Source: Letharia columbiana (Eukaryota > Ascomycota > Lecanoromycetes > Lecanorales > Parmeliaceae). From it: a DNA stretch of 64,000 nt. This document shows, piece by piece, positions 34,304 to 45,383 of this stretch (its first letter is position 1; the number at the start of each line of letters is the position of its first letter). The notes under the pieces were generated by a model. It did not search any database, was not told the DNA's origin, and saw nothing but the letters and a program-made list of their open reading frames with translations. The stretch spans positions 62,001 through 126,000 of the forward strand of contig NW_023501097.1 in assembly GCF_014066305.1 (NCBI RefSeq), given 5' to 3'. The translations under genes and the position numbers were made by a program.

Positions 34304-35104
34304 TCATTTTGTCGGTATCTTCTTGAGCTTCTTCGGGCTATGCATAAAGTTGTTCGCATAGGCTTTGGGAACAAACCTTCTCTCGTTAGGCTCCTGCACA
34401 AAGTATTCGTATCCTTGTTTCTGAGCAAAGTGAATGGCGTCTTCTCTCGATGCAAAATTCAGGTGTGTTCCCTGCAAATAGTCGGCAGAAGATTGCCATC
34501 CCATCAAAGGATTCTCCCACCGGTGTCCCTTCTGCAGTATGTCCCAATCCATACGCCAGTGATGACCGTGCCAGTCTCCAGATTGCGTAGCTGTCTTTGC
34601 GGGTCGGTAGATACTATGGCAGTAGAAGTAAGCTTTGGCCCTTCATCGCCATAGCAGGAAGTAGCTAACCGGACTGTTCGCGCTTGCAAGTCTACTGGAG
34701 CTCCAGACAGGACTGCAGCAGGTGTAATATCTCCCGGTTCGCTACCGTTCATAACACGCTTTGGTATTGGGGAGAACTGTCTATGACAGACGGTAAGCAT
34801 TGCTCTGTTTGGGAAACGCCGTTCGTGCTCACGAAGTTCCGTGGTCGATGGGAGCGTGGTAGTCTGGCTGATGGTCTACCATTGCCTCACCAGGATCCTG
34901 TTGTCTTATCATTGAGGAATCGCCCGATGTCGGAGATGGAGAAGTCGAGGCATCGGACTTTGGTGCTGGCTGTGCGGATCTATCTTGGTACTCGCCGCTG
35001 GATGTTTTGCTTGCCCATCTGATATGAGAAGGCGGCATCCGCTGGTGGGTTGCTATTCGAGCTTGAAATAGCCGACTAGCATACTGTGGCCTTAGCAAGG
35101 ACAT
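34304..35104 (-). CDS. nuo-21: Mitochondrial complex I NDUFS4-type (21 kDa / NUYM) subunit
   Basis: Exons 35104-34833, 34780-34670 and 34613-34304 join in phase to 230 residues. This is an accessory subunit of the matrix arm of NADH:ubiquinone oxidoreductase. The N-terminus MSLLRPQYASRLFQARIATH is an arginine-rich, acid-free mitochondrial presequence, which is why the ATG at 35104 is preferred over an in-frame one at 35257. The core is GAPVDLQARTVRIYRPAK, then SGDWHGHHWRMDWDILQKG, HRWENPLMGWQSSADYLQGT and EYFVQEPNERRFVPKAYANN, as in fungal NDUFS4. Intron 2 uses the less common donor GTTAGC. It is head-to-head with atp17. Confidence 0.93.
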
Positions 35105-35338
35105 CTCGCCTGCCCTGAGGTCCTCGGTGAGGCGAACACAATGGCTTGAAGGGTTGGTAGCCGTCATTTCCATTTGCGTTTTGCCCGTAGGGCTGAGACA
35201 GGCTTGGCGACAAACCTCCGCTCCGTTGTACTCCTCAACCAACGTCATCGATCTCATCAGATAAAACGTTCACAGACATTCTTCGGACTCAGCATTTATC
35301 GCTGAACTGAATCAAAGTATCCTGCCTCTAGGTCCACA
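35105..35338. promoter_or_regulatory. Shared divergent promoter, NDUFS4-type gene / atp17
   Basis: Only 234 bp separate the start codons of a complex I subunit (-) and an ATP synthase subunit (+). A shared, coordinately read bidirectional promoter is a reasonable inference. I see no CCAAT box of standard sequence; an ACGTCAT half-site is present near 35245. Confidence 0.6.
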
Positions 35339-35972
35339 ATGAGCTTTATCGCTCGGCGTGGTCTCTCGACCTTGGTCCCACCAAAGGTACGCCTTTCTGT
35401 CATGTCCAATACGACGAACGGTTCCTGCTAATCGATGTTATAGATTGCATCGCCATCAGTGAGTCTCCAGCTTCTGTCTCCTGACTACTCGAACTGTCGG
35501 GTGGCTTGCTTCGCGGAACGAAGACCACAATGCGGCTTGAACGGACATCGCGTTTAATACCTCTTCTTCGACGGACAGTGTGACTGATAGCCTCCAATCA
35601 GGCAATTGGTGGAGCACAAGATGCAGCTCGTATGCAACGAGTCGTGAGCTTCTATGAAAAATTGCCTCGAGGTCCAGCTCCAGATGTCAATCCGAAGGGG
35701 TTGGTGGGCAGATATCAAGCTCGCTACTTCGGAAAGAATCCCTCTGCAGCTCGTAAGTCTTCGTCAGCCGCAGAGGCACACGACGGTACTTTCCTTTCTT
35801 CGCGGCTAACGTGGTGTTCTCCAGCCATCATCCACCTTATCGGCTTTCTTCTCGTTCTGGGCTATGGCAACAATTACTACTTCCATCTCCGTGTGTAGTC
35901 ACAGCCATATACACCTTGAGAGTTTGAGGCTAATCTATGGCAACAGGGCATCACAAGAACAATGCGCATTAG
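35339..35972 (+). CDS. atp17: Mitochondrial F1Fo-ATP synthase subunit f (Atp17)
   Basis: Five exons, 35339-35386, 35444-35458, 35602-35752, 35825-35890 and 35947-35972, join in phase to 101 residues. Subunit f is a single-span stator/dimer-interface protein of the Fo sector. It begins MSFIARRGLSTLVPPK, continues IASPS (a 15-nt exon) and AIGGAQDAARMQRVVSFYEK, then LVGRYQARYFGKNPSAA, has a membrane segment IIHLIGFLLVLGYGNNYYFH, and ends LRHHKNNAH. Reading through the fourth intron would give a shorter end (FHLRV, stop), but the spliced end matches the family. The gene is unusually intron-rich for its size. Confidence 0.93.
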
Positions 35973-36315
35973 AGCGTGAATTGGGTGGAGTTCCTTAGAA
36001 ATGCATCGATGTACATAAGCTAGTCTCACACATTGCTGTACGTTGGCGCTCATCAGACTGCATGAGCTATAGAATCTGCGCATCTCCTGGGATTCAAACG
36101 CTGTGTCGTGTATCATGAGTCTGTGAAGCATGCTGCTTGTAGTACTTTTAGCACAGGCATCTTAAGAAATCTTTTGTAACGTCTTTGCGCTAGCAGCCCT
36201 ATCAAGTTTGACATTGTGGGGATCTGTTCCTACTCACCGTCCTGAGGATCCACATCGCATACCCAAGCTTCCTCCGCGATTCCAGCATGCTATGATCAAC
36301 GGCTCCGGTCCAGTC
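35973..36315. other. Intergenic region between atp17 and rex4
   Basis: Tandem (same-strand) spacer. The rex4 frame stays open upstream to an ATG at 36208, inside this spacer. Nothing else is recognised. Confidence 0.4.
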
Positions 36316-37308
36316 ATGGAGCTTAAAGACCTCTCCAGCAATTGGAAAAAGCTTCAACAAACTCTAAAAGCTGATACTACAAAGTCTCCAAAGCGGAAAG
36401 CCAGTGAAAGCGTCCTCCAGCCACATCGCATCGGCGTTAAATATCGCAAGATTGAAAGTGATTCGATCCCCTCACGAAACGAGAAAAGGGAGAAGTCGAA
36501 AGGAATGGATTCTCGCTGGTCAGGTAGGGAAGATGACAAGCCCTCCGCGTCGCTAGCCTTGTGGGCAGAAGACCATGATATCCCAGCCAAAGACCTCGCA
36601 GCAGCCTATGGAAGTTCGCTCAAGGGTACATTCATTCCAGACAAAAACAACAAAACGGAGGACACCATAAACGAGGGTCTATCGCCGGTCGCAGAAGCTG
36701 GGAAGTTCATCGCTATCGATTGTGAAATGGTTGGTGTTGGGCCCACTCCAGATACCGACTCAGCACTTGCGCGCGTCTCTATCGTGAACTACCATGGTCA
36801 TCAGTTGTACGATTCCTTCGTCCAGCCTAGAGAAACTGTTACAGATTATCGCACGTTCGTATCCGGGATTACACCGCAATTACTACAGTCAGCGAGGACC
36901 TTTGAAGCTGTGCTAGCGGATGTTGCCAAGCTGCTTGATGGGAGGATACTTGTCGGGCACGCGATCAAGCATGACTTAGAGGCGCTGTTGCTCGGCCACT
37001 CTAAGAGAGACATAAGAGACACGAGCAGGCATCCAGCATTCAAGCAGCTGGCGGGCGGTAAAACTCCAGGCTTGAAGAAACTGGCAAGAGAGGTATTAGG
37101 AGTCGAGATTCAAGGCGGGGAACACTCAAGTATCGAGGATGCCAGAGCAACGATGCTGCTTTTTAGGAGGGAGAAGGAAGGATTTGAGAAGGAACATATT
37201 AAGAAGTTTGGACCGGACCATAAGAGACTGAACGGGTTGGCAGAGGATGGAGGTCAAAAAGGCAACCATAGCAAAACGAAGAAGAAAAAAAAGAAGACCA
37301 GAAAGTGA
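36316..37308 (+). CDS. rex4: RNA exonuclease Rex4 (DEDDh family)
   Basis: The single exon encodes 330 residues from the Met at 36316 (MELKDLSSNWKKLQQTLK matches the family start); an in-frame ATG at 36208 would add 36 residues. The exonuclease domain carries Exo I FIAIDCEMVG (Asp135, Glu137), Exo II GHAIKHDLEAL (Asp220) and Exo III HSSIEDARATM (His270, Asp275), so all DEDDh residues are present. In yeast, Rex4 affects the balance of ITS1 processing in pre-rRNA. The C-terminal Lys-rich tail (KKKKKKTRK) fits nucleolar targeting. Confidence 0.93.
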   Translation: MELKDLSSNWKKLQQTLKADTTKSPKRKASESVLQPHRIGVKYRKIESDSIPSRNEKREKSKGMDSRWSGREDDKPSASLALWAEDHDIPAKDLAAAYGSSLKGTFIPDKNNKTEDTINEGLSPVAEAGKFIAIDCEMVGVGPTPDTDSALARVSIVNYHGHQLYDSFVQPRETVTDYRTFVSGITPQLLQSARTFEAVLADVAKLLDGRILVGHAIKHDLEALLLGHSKRDIRDTSRHPAFKQLAGGKTPGLKKLAREVLGVEIQGGEHSSIEDARATMLLFRREKEGFEKEHIKKFGPDHKRLNGLAEDGGQKGNHSKTKKKKKKTRK

Positions 37309-37531
37309 GAAGAGCCTATACACCCAGTCCAAGATCGGAATGGTGGGTATCTCCCTCGCAATTTGCCTAGTCTTCTGCTTTGGCACAACTTCCTACCAGC
37401 ACGTGGACAGGAAGATTCGTATCCATTCATAGCAACTATGAGGGACCACTACAAACGATTGAACGCTCAAATCGCTCAACAACTCCGAGCTCGCTAAATG
37501 CAGACCTGGACTGCCACGCTTGAAGTGAAAG
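37309..37531. other. Convergent spacer, rex4 / CFA-synthase-like gene
   Basis: Tail-to-tail spacer of 223 bp with no feature recognised. Confidence 0.45.
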
Positions 37532-39077
37532 CTACAGGGGAATATTTTCCAACATTTCTGTGGCCCCTTCTCGCCCAACTGTGAGGACCACATCACCAAG
37601 GGTCTTAGTATTGAAGCCTGCCTCGCAATACGTGAAGTAGTACTGAATTAAGGATTAGCATTCCGAATCCGCCTTTACACGTGTTTCGACTTACCTGCCA
37701 TTTCCGCCTGAATAACTCTACATCCTTGTCCGTCATTCCCTCGTGCTCACCTAACAGCGCTGGCCGGATTTCGCTGTCAAAATTTCTCTCGAACTTCTCT
37801 CTCCACAGTCTCAATGTCTTTGCATAGTGGCCTCCAATGTTCAGTATTGAATCGACGACCAATGCCCCATGTGAACCCTGTTCGATACTTCCAACCAGCT
37901 GACTGACGGTCGGCAGATGGCCTCCAGGGAAGATATATTTCCGAATGAAATCTTCGCCTTTCGAGTAACCTTCGTACCTTGTCTCGGGCATTGTGATGCA
38001 CTGGAATACGGCGATTCCACCCTGAGGTTTCAATAGTTGATTGACGCAACCAAAGTAGGTAGCCAGAAACTCGCGGCCGACGGCTTCCAGCATTTCGATA
38101 CTAACCAACTTATCGTACAAGCCGTCCCTCGGGGTGGGCAACGCTCGATAATCGCAAAGTAAAACCTCGATATTGTCCGTGTATCCTGCGGCGGCTATTC
38201 TTTCCTCGGCTAGCTCCTTTTGTTCTCGGCTGAGGGTCAGACTCGTAATTCTGCACCCTGTCTTCTTCACTGCGGCAATGGCAAAGCTTCCCCATCCAGT
38301 GCCGATCTCGAGGACATGGTCTGACGCTTTTATCTTCGCAGCATCAATGAAGTATTGAAGCTTGGTACCCTGTGCATCTTCGAGGCTCTCGTACTGGGCT
38401 TTCGCGTCCGGAATGGGGGACCAAATGGGACAGGAGTATGTCATATCGTCCGAGAGAAAGGCAGCGAACATGGCATTACTGATGTCATAGTGGGCCGAGA
38501 CGTTTAACTGGGAGTTCGCCATCGTGTTCGTGCTGCGCGCAAGGCTGTTCACCGTTGAGGCAAGAGAAGATGTCAACGTTGTCGCATTGGAAAGTTGGGC
38601 CCGGTTGAGGATGAATATCTGATGCCGTTAGTGAGTGGGCCGGTTCATCAAGCTCTACTCTCCTTACGCACCCGAAAGAAGGCAACCAGATCTGGACACG
38701 ATATCTCGCCCAGCATGAAGCTCTCAGCGAATCCCTAACCGATCAAATTCTCAGCTCTCGCACCGTTCGCGAAGCCTGCTCACCGAGCCTGTCGCCCTCG
38801 CAAAGATCAGGTCACCCACCATGTCGGCAAACAACATTACTCGCACCCAAAAGGCTTCCTTAGAGACCCTCAGTTCCGTGCGGGGAGATCCATCTTTTAT
38901 GCAGGGCTGTCCACAAATCGTCACGGTGCCATCACTGTCTCTAACGACCAATTGGCCGACCTCAATTCGGCTGAGCAGTCCCAGGACCGTGCTGCGTGAA
39001 AGCTTGACAAAAGGGCCCCATGTGAAGGAGCCAAGGTAGCTGCGCAAGGAGTCGAAGGTGCGGGAGACGATGGCCAT
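37532..39077 (-). CDS. Cyclopropane-fatty-acyl-phospholipid synthase-like SAM methyltransferase
   Basis: Four exons, 39077-38820, 38734-38672, 38618-37695 and 37642-37532, join in phase to 451 residues. The family transfers a methylene or methyl group from S-adenosylmethionine to unsaturated acyl chains. The AdoMet motif VLEIGTGWGSF is at about residues 209-219. Other conserved parts are ISAHYDISN-type (here VSAHYDISNAMFAAFLSDDM), TYSCPIW, LTLSREQKELAEERI, DKLVSIEMLEAVGREF, IRKYIFPGGHLP and the end YYFTYCEAGFNTKTLGDVVL. The substrate in fungi is not settled; cyclopropanation is inferred from family name only. The N-terminal exon matches the non-catalytic domain of fungal members. Confidence 0.93.
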
Positions 39078-39947
39078 CGCCGGATGGACAAATGATGCAG
39101 AGGCTCCACTTTTGCCTTGGGAACCCAGGCGTCAAAGAGTGGAATTGTCTCTGTTTTAGATATGCGCACTCAGGCACAGTTGGAAGTTGCTTATGGATAG
39201 CGTAAGGGTGTACTCGTACTCGCATTATCTCAACATTTTTTCTTCATTCAGGTACCAAATATGAAATCACCACTCGCAATGTTTCTGTTGACAGGGATCA
39301 GCACCAAAAAAATGCACTATCGCACGGTGGGGTCCAGTCCCGCCGTCGGCAATCGGACCCTTTCCTCGTAATCGTATTGGCAAATCTGCAGACTTGCAGG
39401 AACCTCTTCCGCCGGCTTTCATCACATCTTTTTACAAATTCCGCAATCCTTCCGGCATGGATGATCTGATAGACAGATAGATAGATAGATAGATCGATCG
39501 CACCGGGCGAGTCAGGCAGTCTCGCAACTCAAGGCGTACTGCACTCATTGCCTCCTGACTTGGGTGACAGTGCAATGACATCTTGATGTGAGGTTTAGAT
39601 AATAATGCCTGGACCTGAGCTGCGGACCCATCTCCGCTCAGCCCTAGAGCCGCATCCTGTGCCTGACGATCAACGGGCTCATGTGATGTGATCAGGGCCG
39701 ATGCCATACACCGGCAGTACAAGCTGAATAACAACAACGTACGTTTGCTGCCGGACATGGCAGGTTGATTGTAGGCTTAGGAGTATGCTTTCGGGAGGAG
39801 GAATGCATCCCACTAAAGATAGAGCAACAGTGGGCAGTTCAATTATCATTAATTTACTATGTTGTGTATGTTGAAACAGAAATACATGCTTTTTCCATGC
39901 TTCTTCATCTCTTTCATTCGGTCTCAGCTGATCTCGTTCATTCGAAC
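39078..39947. other. Intergenic region with GATA microsatellite
   Basis: No gene is supported. It contains a (GATA)n tract at about 39468-39500 ending in GATCGATCG. The rest should be the promoter of the CFA-synthase-like gene and the 3' region of the yellow-like gene. Confidence 0.45.
39468..39500. repeat. GATA/GATC microsatellite
   Basis: About seven GATA-type units, one with a change to GACA, are followed by GATCGATCG. GATA-factor binding to such arrays is possible but not indicated otherwise. Confidence 0.9.
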
Positions 39948-41564
39948 TCAGCTGAGGTTGACCTTGGTGCCGTTGCCAGGTAATTTCGCCCTGAAAAGCA
40001 CATATGGCTTGATTCTCCTGTCAGTGCCCGGATAGAACATAGTTGTCCTCCATAACTGATTCTCGGTAAAGTAGATGTAGCCATCCGATGCCACCGAAAG
40101 GGTATCTGTCCACCTGCACATTTCGGGAGTCAGTATGACTTCTGTGAAGCAGAAAACTCAGGTTGCAAAACAGAATTGAGAAGCATCACGAGTATACATT
40201 CCCGATGCCTGTCTTGGGACTCAATCATGGCATACATTGTGGTGGGGAGGGGTGGGGGAATTTGCTCCGAGAAGTGCACTTACGACATTCTTGGGTCTCG
40301 TGCAAAAACGTTCACAGTTCCATTAGCCGGATTGAAGAAAATAATAGAGTTATCTTCCTGGTTCCCGCCGTAGATGAATCCATTGGTATCGGTTTCGAGG
40401 CCGTCAGATATGCCTTTCTGCCCGTGCGAGACGACTGCTTGTGTAGCCATCAACTCGCTGGTGAGGCTGTCGTCGAGCAAACGAGCCGTAGGAACGGAGT
40501 AAAGATAGCGACTGCCCACTGCGGAAAAGTAAAGTGTGGCTCCATCAGCACTCAGTGCGATTCCGTCTGCGCCAAAGGTGCTCTGACTGATGGGCATGGT
40601 AGGTCCGTTGGGAAGTGAGTACACAGTATTGCCCCAGATTACCGGAAGAAACCCCGTTTCAGGGTGTACGTAACTTGTTCCATCCAGGTGCCTCCATGAC
40701 TTGCCAGTGCCAAGATCAACGACGATGATACCGTTACGGCCTTCTTGACTTGAATCAGTGATGTAGCCCACGCCGTGTCCCGACGCAGTGACATTGGGGC
40801 GTAAGTCGAAGCGAATATCGTTGATATAGCTGTCCGGGTATACGACGTTCGGTGGAAATACGATGGTCTTGAACATGGTATTGTTGGAGAGGTTGACGCC
40901 AATGAGTTTCGGCCCACCAACACTGGCATAGACATTTGTTCCATTTGGCATCGCTGCACGGCCAGTATCCAGGATCCAGAGGCGGTCCAGCGGATCAATG
41001 ACCACACTTTGGACGCCGATTAGGTAGTTTTCATAGTTGGCGCCTGTGGCTGGATTGGTGGTGTAGTTGATTGCGCCCTGGATTGAGATTTTGGAATCAG
41101 TATTGCCATTTGAGATGTGATATCGGGTCTTGCAACATATTTAACGGTTTAAGACCCGCGAGGTATGTCTCAAGGCCCAAAATTCAGTCCAAAAAACGAA
41201 TGGTGGACTCGGATGATACGCACACCTGGAGGCGAATTGATGGCTACGGAAGGATATGGCGTCTCGGTATTATTACCAGTCAATTCAGCTACAGTATAAG
41301 CGATGTTGTTGGGATCGAGGGAGCGAGCGTAGTTGGAAAACATGCGACCCGTCGAAGAGACAGCGATCCCTATGCGACGATTAGAGGAGAATATATGGAC
41401 AGCGCGTAGAAAGATTGGGAACCTTGTGGGTACTCATCGCTGTATAGATGGACGACCTCAATCGACACGCCACCCGTTCCAGGATCTTGGGAAATCTGCT
41501 GAGAAAGAACGGATGCAGTGATGGCAGCAATGACAGCTATCGAGTTGCTCTTCTTGAAATACAT
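39948..41564 (-). CDS. Secreted yellow / major-royal-jelly-protein-like six-bladed propeller protein
   Basis: Four exons, 41564-41423, 41369-41224, 41077-40284 and 40113-39948, join in phase to 415 residues. A signal peptide is evident (MYFKKSNSIAVIAAITASVL). Conserved family parts are NYLIGVQSVVIDPLDRLWIL and DTGRA, then SYINDIRFDLRPN, GYITDSSQEGRNGIIVVDLG and ADGIALSADGATLYFSAVGS, ending WTDTLSVASDGYIYFTENQL. In insects this family includes pigment and royal-jelly proteins; the fungal members have no assigned function as far as I know. Intron 1 has a weak donor (GTTCCC) fixed by phase. Met at 41585 is an alternative start seven residues upstream. Confidence 0.9.
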
Positions 41565-42096
41565 GATGTGGATTTGTATCGCCAATACTTTATGTGAATG
41601 GCCGAGGGAAGGATATGGTTACTGTATCATGATAATAGCAGACAAGCAGATAATTTGTAGTCAAATGCATCCTAGCTTTGATGAACGTCATCGCTGCAAG
41701 ATGGGGAAACGCGTCGATGCCCATGGCCAAAAGAGGAGGATTGACTTTAGATGAGAGGAGTGGAGAAAGATGAGGAGAAAGATGTTGACGTAGGTATTGT
41801 CTTTCCTGCTCATAATCCATCAAACTCTAAAAGTATGGAACCTCGGAACTTTCTCCGCAATCCGCATCCCGCATCCGCCAAGATTCCCTTATGTAAAGAA
41901 GGTACCTTACCTCCTTACAGTACCGGCTTCGGGTAAGGTACCGTAGATGTTAAAACTCTTTCACGTCGCGTTGGTGCACTCCCAACCCCGTGCTCACGCG
42001 TCAACTCGAACCCACTTGAGAGCAATCAAAAACAGAACTGAGTGGTCATCCTCAAAGAGTGTCCTCTAGTCATCTTCTTCCACTTTCAGCGAAACC
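41565..42096. promoter_or_regulatory. Divergent region, yellow-like gene / RNase H2 subunit C
   Basis: 532 bp separate the start codons. A short GGTACC-containing direct/inverted motif occurs near 41898-41945 (AAGGTACC and GGTAAGGTACC). No gene is seen. Confidence 0.4.
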
Positions 42097-42692
42097 ATGC
42101 TCAAATTCTCCAAACCCGAGACTCGTGTTCAGAAGCAGTGTGAGCCTAATGTCCTCCCCTGTCGCATCCATCAGGACGGGCCGGTCGACGCTTCGCCGAG
42201 GTACTGGGCTCCAAAGACAGCTCAAGGTCAGTCTTCCCTTGCATTGCTGTTGCATTCAACTCAGAGACCAATCTGAGGCTCGTTTGTCACAGATGGACAG
42301 CCAGAGGCATACTTCCGCGGGAGGAGGCTGAGAGGACAGGAGATTGATGTTCCCCAAGGGTACAGAGGCGTTATTGTCAAGGAAGCTGGGAAGGAGAGGA
42401 CCTCTCTCCAAAACACTGACGTGGGCAATTTGGAGAGAGAAGAAGGGGAGGAGGAGCAGGAAGAAGTCACAGTGTTGAACGAGGTCGGCTCATTCGACAG
42501 GGTGGTTGTTTGGAGTCACGAGACCAGGCTCGACGAGGACGATGCCTTCGTGAAGGGTTTGGGTGAATGGATTGGTTTCGCTGAAGCTGTCAGTCACGTT
42601 TTTCCGGCATGCGCGCAGAGATCCATGTACAACCGTTGCTGACATGACCTGTCGAGTAGATAAATGCCCCAGGAGACGAAAACACTTCGTAA
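42097..42692 (+). CDS. rnh203: Ribonuclease H2 subunit C (Rnh203-like)
   Basis: Exons 42097-42226, 42293-42588 and 42660-42692 join in phase to 152 residues. This non-catalytic subunit assembles with Rnh201 and Rnh202 to remove ribonucleotides from DNA. The family core is NVLPCRIHQDGPV, then RYWAPKT and AYFRGRRLRGQEIDVPQGYR, with the C-terminal VVWSHETRLDEDD and WIGFAEAINAP. A Glu-rich insert lies near residue 95. The last exon encodes only ten residues and was fixed by phase and a good acceptor. Confidence 0.88.
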
Positions 42693-43203
42693 AGATGGGC
42701 AAAGAGAGCTGTCGATTTTCCAAGGCGATTTTAAGGGAGTTAAATGGTACGGATTTGTATTTGGTAGTAATCGGATATGCCAAAGTGACTGACAATCTCG
42801 AGAGGACCATGGACTATCCGTTCGTTGGAGACAGAAGCAGGCGTGGATCAAAGAGGCGTCACAAGGCGTCTGCTCTTGGATTGGTCGAAGAGTCCTCCCA
42901 CCAAAGGGAAACGACCACCTACTTTAGGTTAGTCCAGCAACCGGTATGCTCTCTTGAGTAACAGAGGTCGCCTTCCTCATCTTTTGGGGCCAGAGCACCG
43001 TGTTAGCAAATAGATCAAGTAATCCGAGTGGCTTTGGTAGTGAGACCAACCAATGATTCAAGCATTCCAAATCTATCATCGACACCCAGCCGCAGTTCCT
43101 CCATTACCATCCCTTGTAATATAGACGACCATACCAGACGCTCGTGACCCACGGTCGCAAAACAATAAACCGCCTTCAGATCCTGCCCTCGTACCTTGGT
43201 TTC
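42693..43203. other. Convergent intergenic spacer
   Basis: Tail-to-tail spacer between the RNase H2 subunit C gene and dim1. The open frame that continues past 42692 on the + strand is intronic or 3' sequence and shows no family. No gene is supported. Confidence 0.45.
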
Positions 43204-43878
43204 CTAGTAGCGATATCTCGTCGAATAGTCTGTTTAACAAAACAGTCAGCTTGTCATGTCCCATACCCCGCTGCCTACTCTGAAGAAGAGAGCAATCAGG
43301 AAACTAGGTAAGGTGGACGTACCTTTTGGACTGACGACCAGACCTCTCCCTTTCTTGGCTCCTCGGTAAATCGTCTCAATGATATCAATCAATTCTTGCT
43401 TATCCTCCAGCACCCAGTTCAGCTTGTTGTTGTTTCCTGTCCCAAAATCGCACATCTATACGAATTCAGTAAATAGTAGATCTTTTAGGAAACTAGAAGC
43501 TTACCATGTGCTTGTTGCGGAAGAAGAACATGAGTGTCACTGGATCGTAGAGCTCGTACATCTGCTTAAAGTCTGGAACTTGATCTAAATCGCAGACATA
43601 GAGCACTGCGAAGTTCTTGACACGGTCGGCGATCCCTACGCAGCGTGAGCAAAGGAGTGTTCAAAAGGAGGGAGAGAAGTCATATACTGTAGAGTACTTC
43701 ATCCTGGCGCATACAGTCGGCGTCCCAATCGCGTCCGAAGCGTATAACCACCAGACGTTCTTCTTCCGACAAGATAGCTTGGTCAACATGCCTATGGACG
43801 GTCAGTCTTTTCCACGGACGGGGATGGCAAGATTATTTACCAGCCTGTGACCAGATGGGGTAGGACAACGGAGCCCAT
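43204..43878 (-). CDS. dim1: U5 snRNP thioredoxin-like protein Dim1/Dib1
   Basis: Five exons, 43878-43841, 43791-43688, 43635-43505, 43455-43323 and 43229-43204, join in phase to 143 residues, the near-invariant length of this family. It is a component of the spliceosomal U4/U6.U5 tri-snRNP. The sequence reads VVLPHL...GWHVDQAILSEEERLVV, RFGRDWDADCMRQDEVLYRI, DQVPDFKQMYELYDP, FFFRNKHM, GTGNNNKLNWVLEDKQELID and GRGLVVSPKDYSTRYRY. Fungal and animal Dim1 lack the thioredoxin CXXC site, and so does this one. The intron between exons 2 and 3 gives VLYRIADR, as in other fungi as I recall. Confidence 0.95.
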
Positions 43879-44205
43879 GCTTTGCGACTCGGGAGAATGG
43901 GAACGAGAGTAGACTGGACCGCCTAATGTGCGTGATCAAGCAGAGGATGGGTACGCTGATGCGGCGTAGAGATGCAAGCGTGTGAGTTGATAGACCGTAG
44001 CGCAAAGGTATCCCTTCGGCTAGTGAGCATGAGGGACACTAAAATCATGTCTCTCTCTGCTTGCCTTGGCATACCCCGTAGGGCTACTAGAGCTGTTTTG
44101 ATGAGTTTCGAGTGACTGGGGGGTACTCATAGGCCTTGTCTCGCCAAGTCCGCCTCCCCGCAGGACAAGTGAAGAATCAATCTGCAACACCACAACCTAT
44201 CCATC
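43879..44205. promoter_or_regulatory. Divergent promoter region, dim1 / deoxyhypusine hydroxylase
   Basis: 327 bp separate the start codons. No specific element is recognised. Confidence 0.4.
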
Positions 44206-45332
44206 ATGGCGCCCACAGCTATCACTCCTGATTTTTCAACGTATCCAGATCTCAAGATTGTACCGCCATCTGCCCCAGACCAGGACTCAGACAGCCTCCC
44301 GTCAGAGTTTGAAGAACCTAACCCAATCGCCCCCCTCCGCGCCGCCCTTGTCTCTGAAGCTACACCTCTTGCTGTTCGATTCCGAGCTCTTTTTTCCCTG
44401 AAGCATCACGCTTCCAAGCATCCTCCGACCCTCTACACTCTTCCCGCCATCCATGCTATTGCCGCCGCTTTGCCATCGCCCTCCGCTTTGCTAAAGCATG
44501 AACTTGCCTACTGCCTGGGGCAAACTGGCAATCTAGCTGCCGTACCATTTCTAAGGACGGTCTTGGAGGACAGATTGGAGGATGCCATGTGTAGGCATGA
44601 GGCAGCTGAGGCTCTTGGGGCATTAGGGGATTGGGAGTCGCTGGGCCTGTTGAGGGGTTTGAGAGATGAGGCAGGAGAGGCTGAAGTCGTAAGAGAAACT
44701 TGTGAGATTGCGGTGGGAAGGATTGAGTGGGATCACAGTGCCAAGAAAAAATCAGAGCGATTACGAACCAGGTGGGTCCTCTATCTAACATGGCCGGTGT
44801 TGCCGAATGTTGACGATTCCGGAATAGCGATTTCACATCTATAGATCCTGCGCCACCGCTCGCCCAAGGGACCAGCCAACATACAATCGAAGAGCTTCAG
44901 AGACAGCTTCTGGATACGAGCTTCCCACTCTTTGGCCGCTACAGGGCGATGTTCGCCCTCCGCGACCTTTCATCCCCACCTGATCTTTCCACGGCCGTCC
45001 CAGCCGTGAAAGCTCTAGCATCAGGATTCTCTGATCCCTCAGCGCTCTTTCGGCACGAAATTGCTTTTGTTTTTGGTCAACTCTCCCATCCGGCATCAAT
45101 ACCAAGTCTTGTAGCCACCTTGAGCAACAGCAAGGAAGAGAGTATGGTGCGGCACGAGGCTGCTGAGGCGCTTGGAAGCCTCGGAGACGAGGAAGGCGTC
45201 GAGGATATCCTGCGCGGATTTCTGAATGATCCAGAACAGGTTGTAAGAGAGAGTGTTGTTGTCGCATTAGATATGGCGGAGTTTGAGAAGAATGGTGAGA
45301 GGGAGTATGCTGTTCTCCCAGAAGAGCTATGA
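44206..45332 (+). CDS. lia1: Deoxyhypusine hydroxylase (Lia1/DOHH)
   Basis: Exons 44206-44771 and 44828-45332 join in phase to 356 residues. The enzyme completes hypusine formation on translation factor eIF5A. It is a HEAT-repeat di-iron protein whose ligands come from four His-Glu motifs; all four are visible as KHELAYCLGQ, RHEAAEALGALGD, RHEIAFVFGQLS and RHEAAEALGSLGD, two in each half. The sequence between them, LFGRYRAMFALRDL, repeats VRFRALFSLKHH of the first half. The N-terminal 45 residues and the inter-half linker are fungal-type extensions. Confidence 0.95.
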
Positions 45333-45383
45333 TTTTCGCCGTTGGCAAAGGTCATATGATAGATACCCAAGAGGACGATTAAG

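Noticed and set aside
42563..42961. 132-residue + strand frame overlapping the end of the RNase H2 subunit C gene
   Set aside because: It starts inside exon 2 in another phase; the three-exon RNase H2C model explains the region better and ends at 42692.
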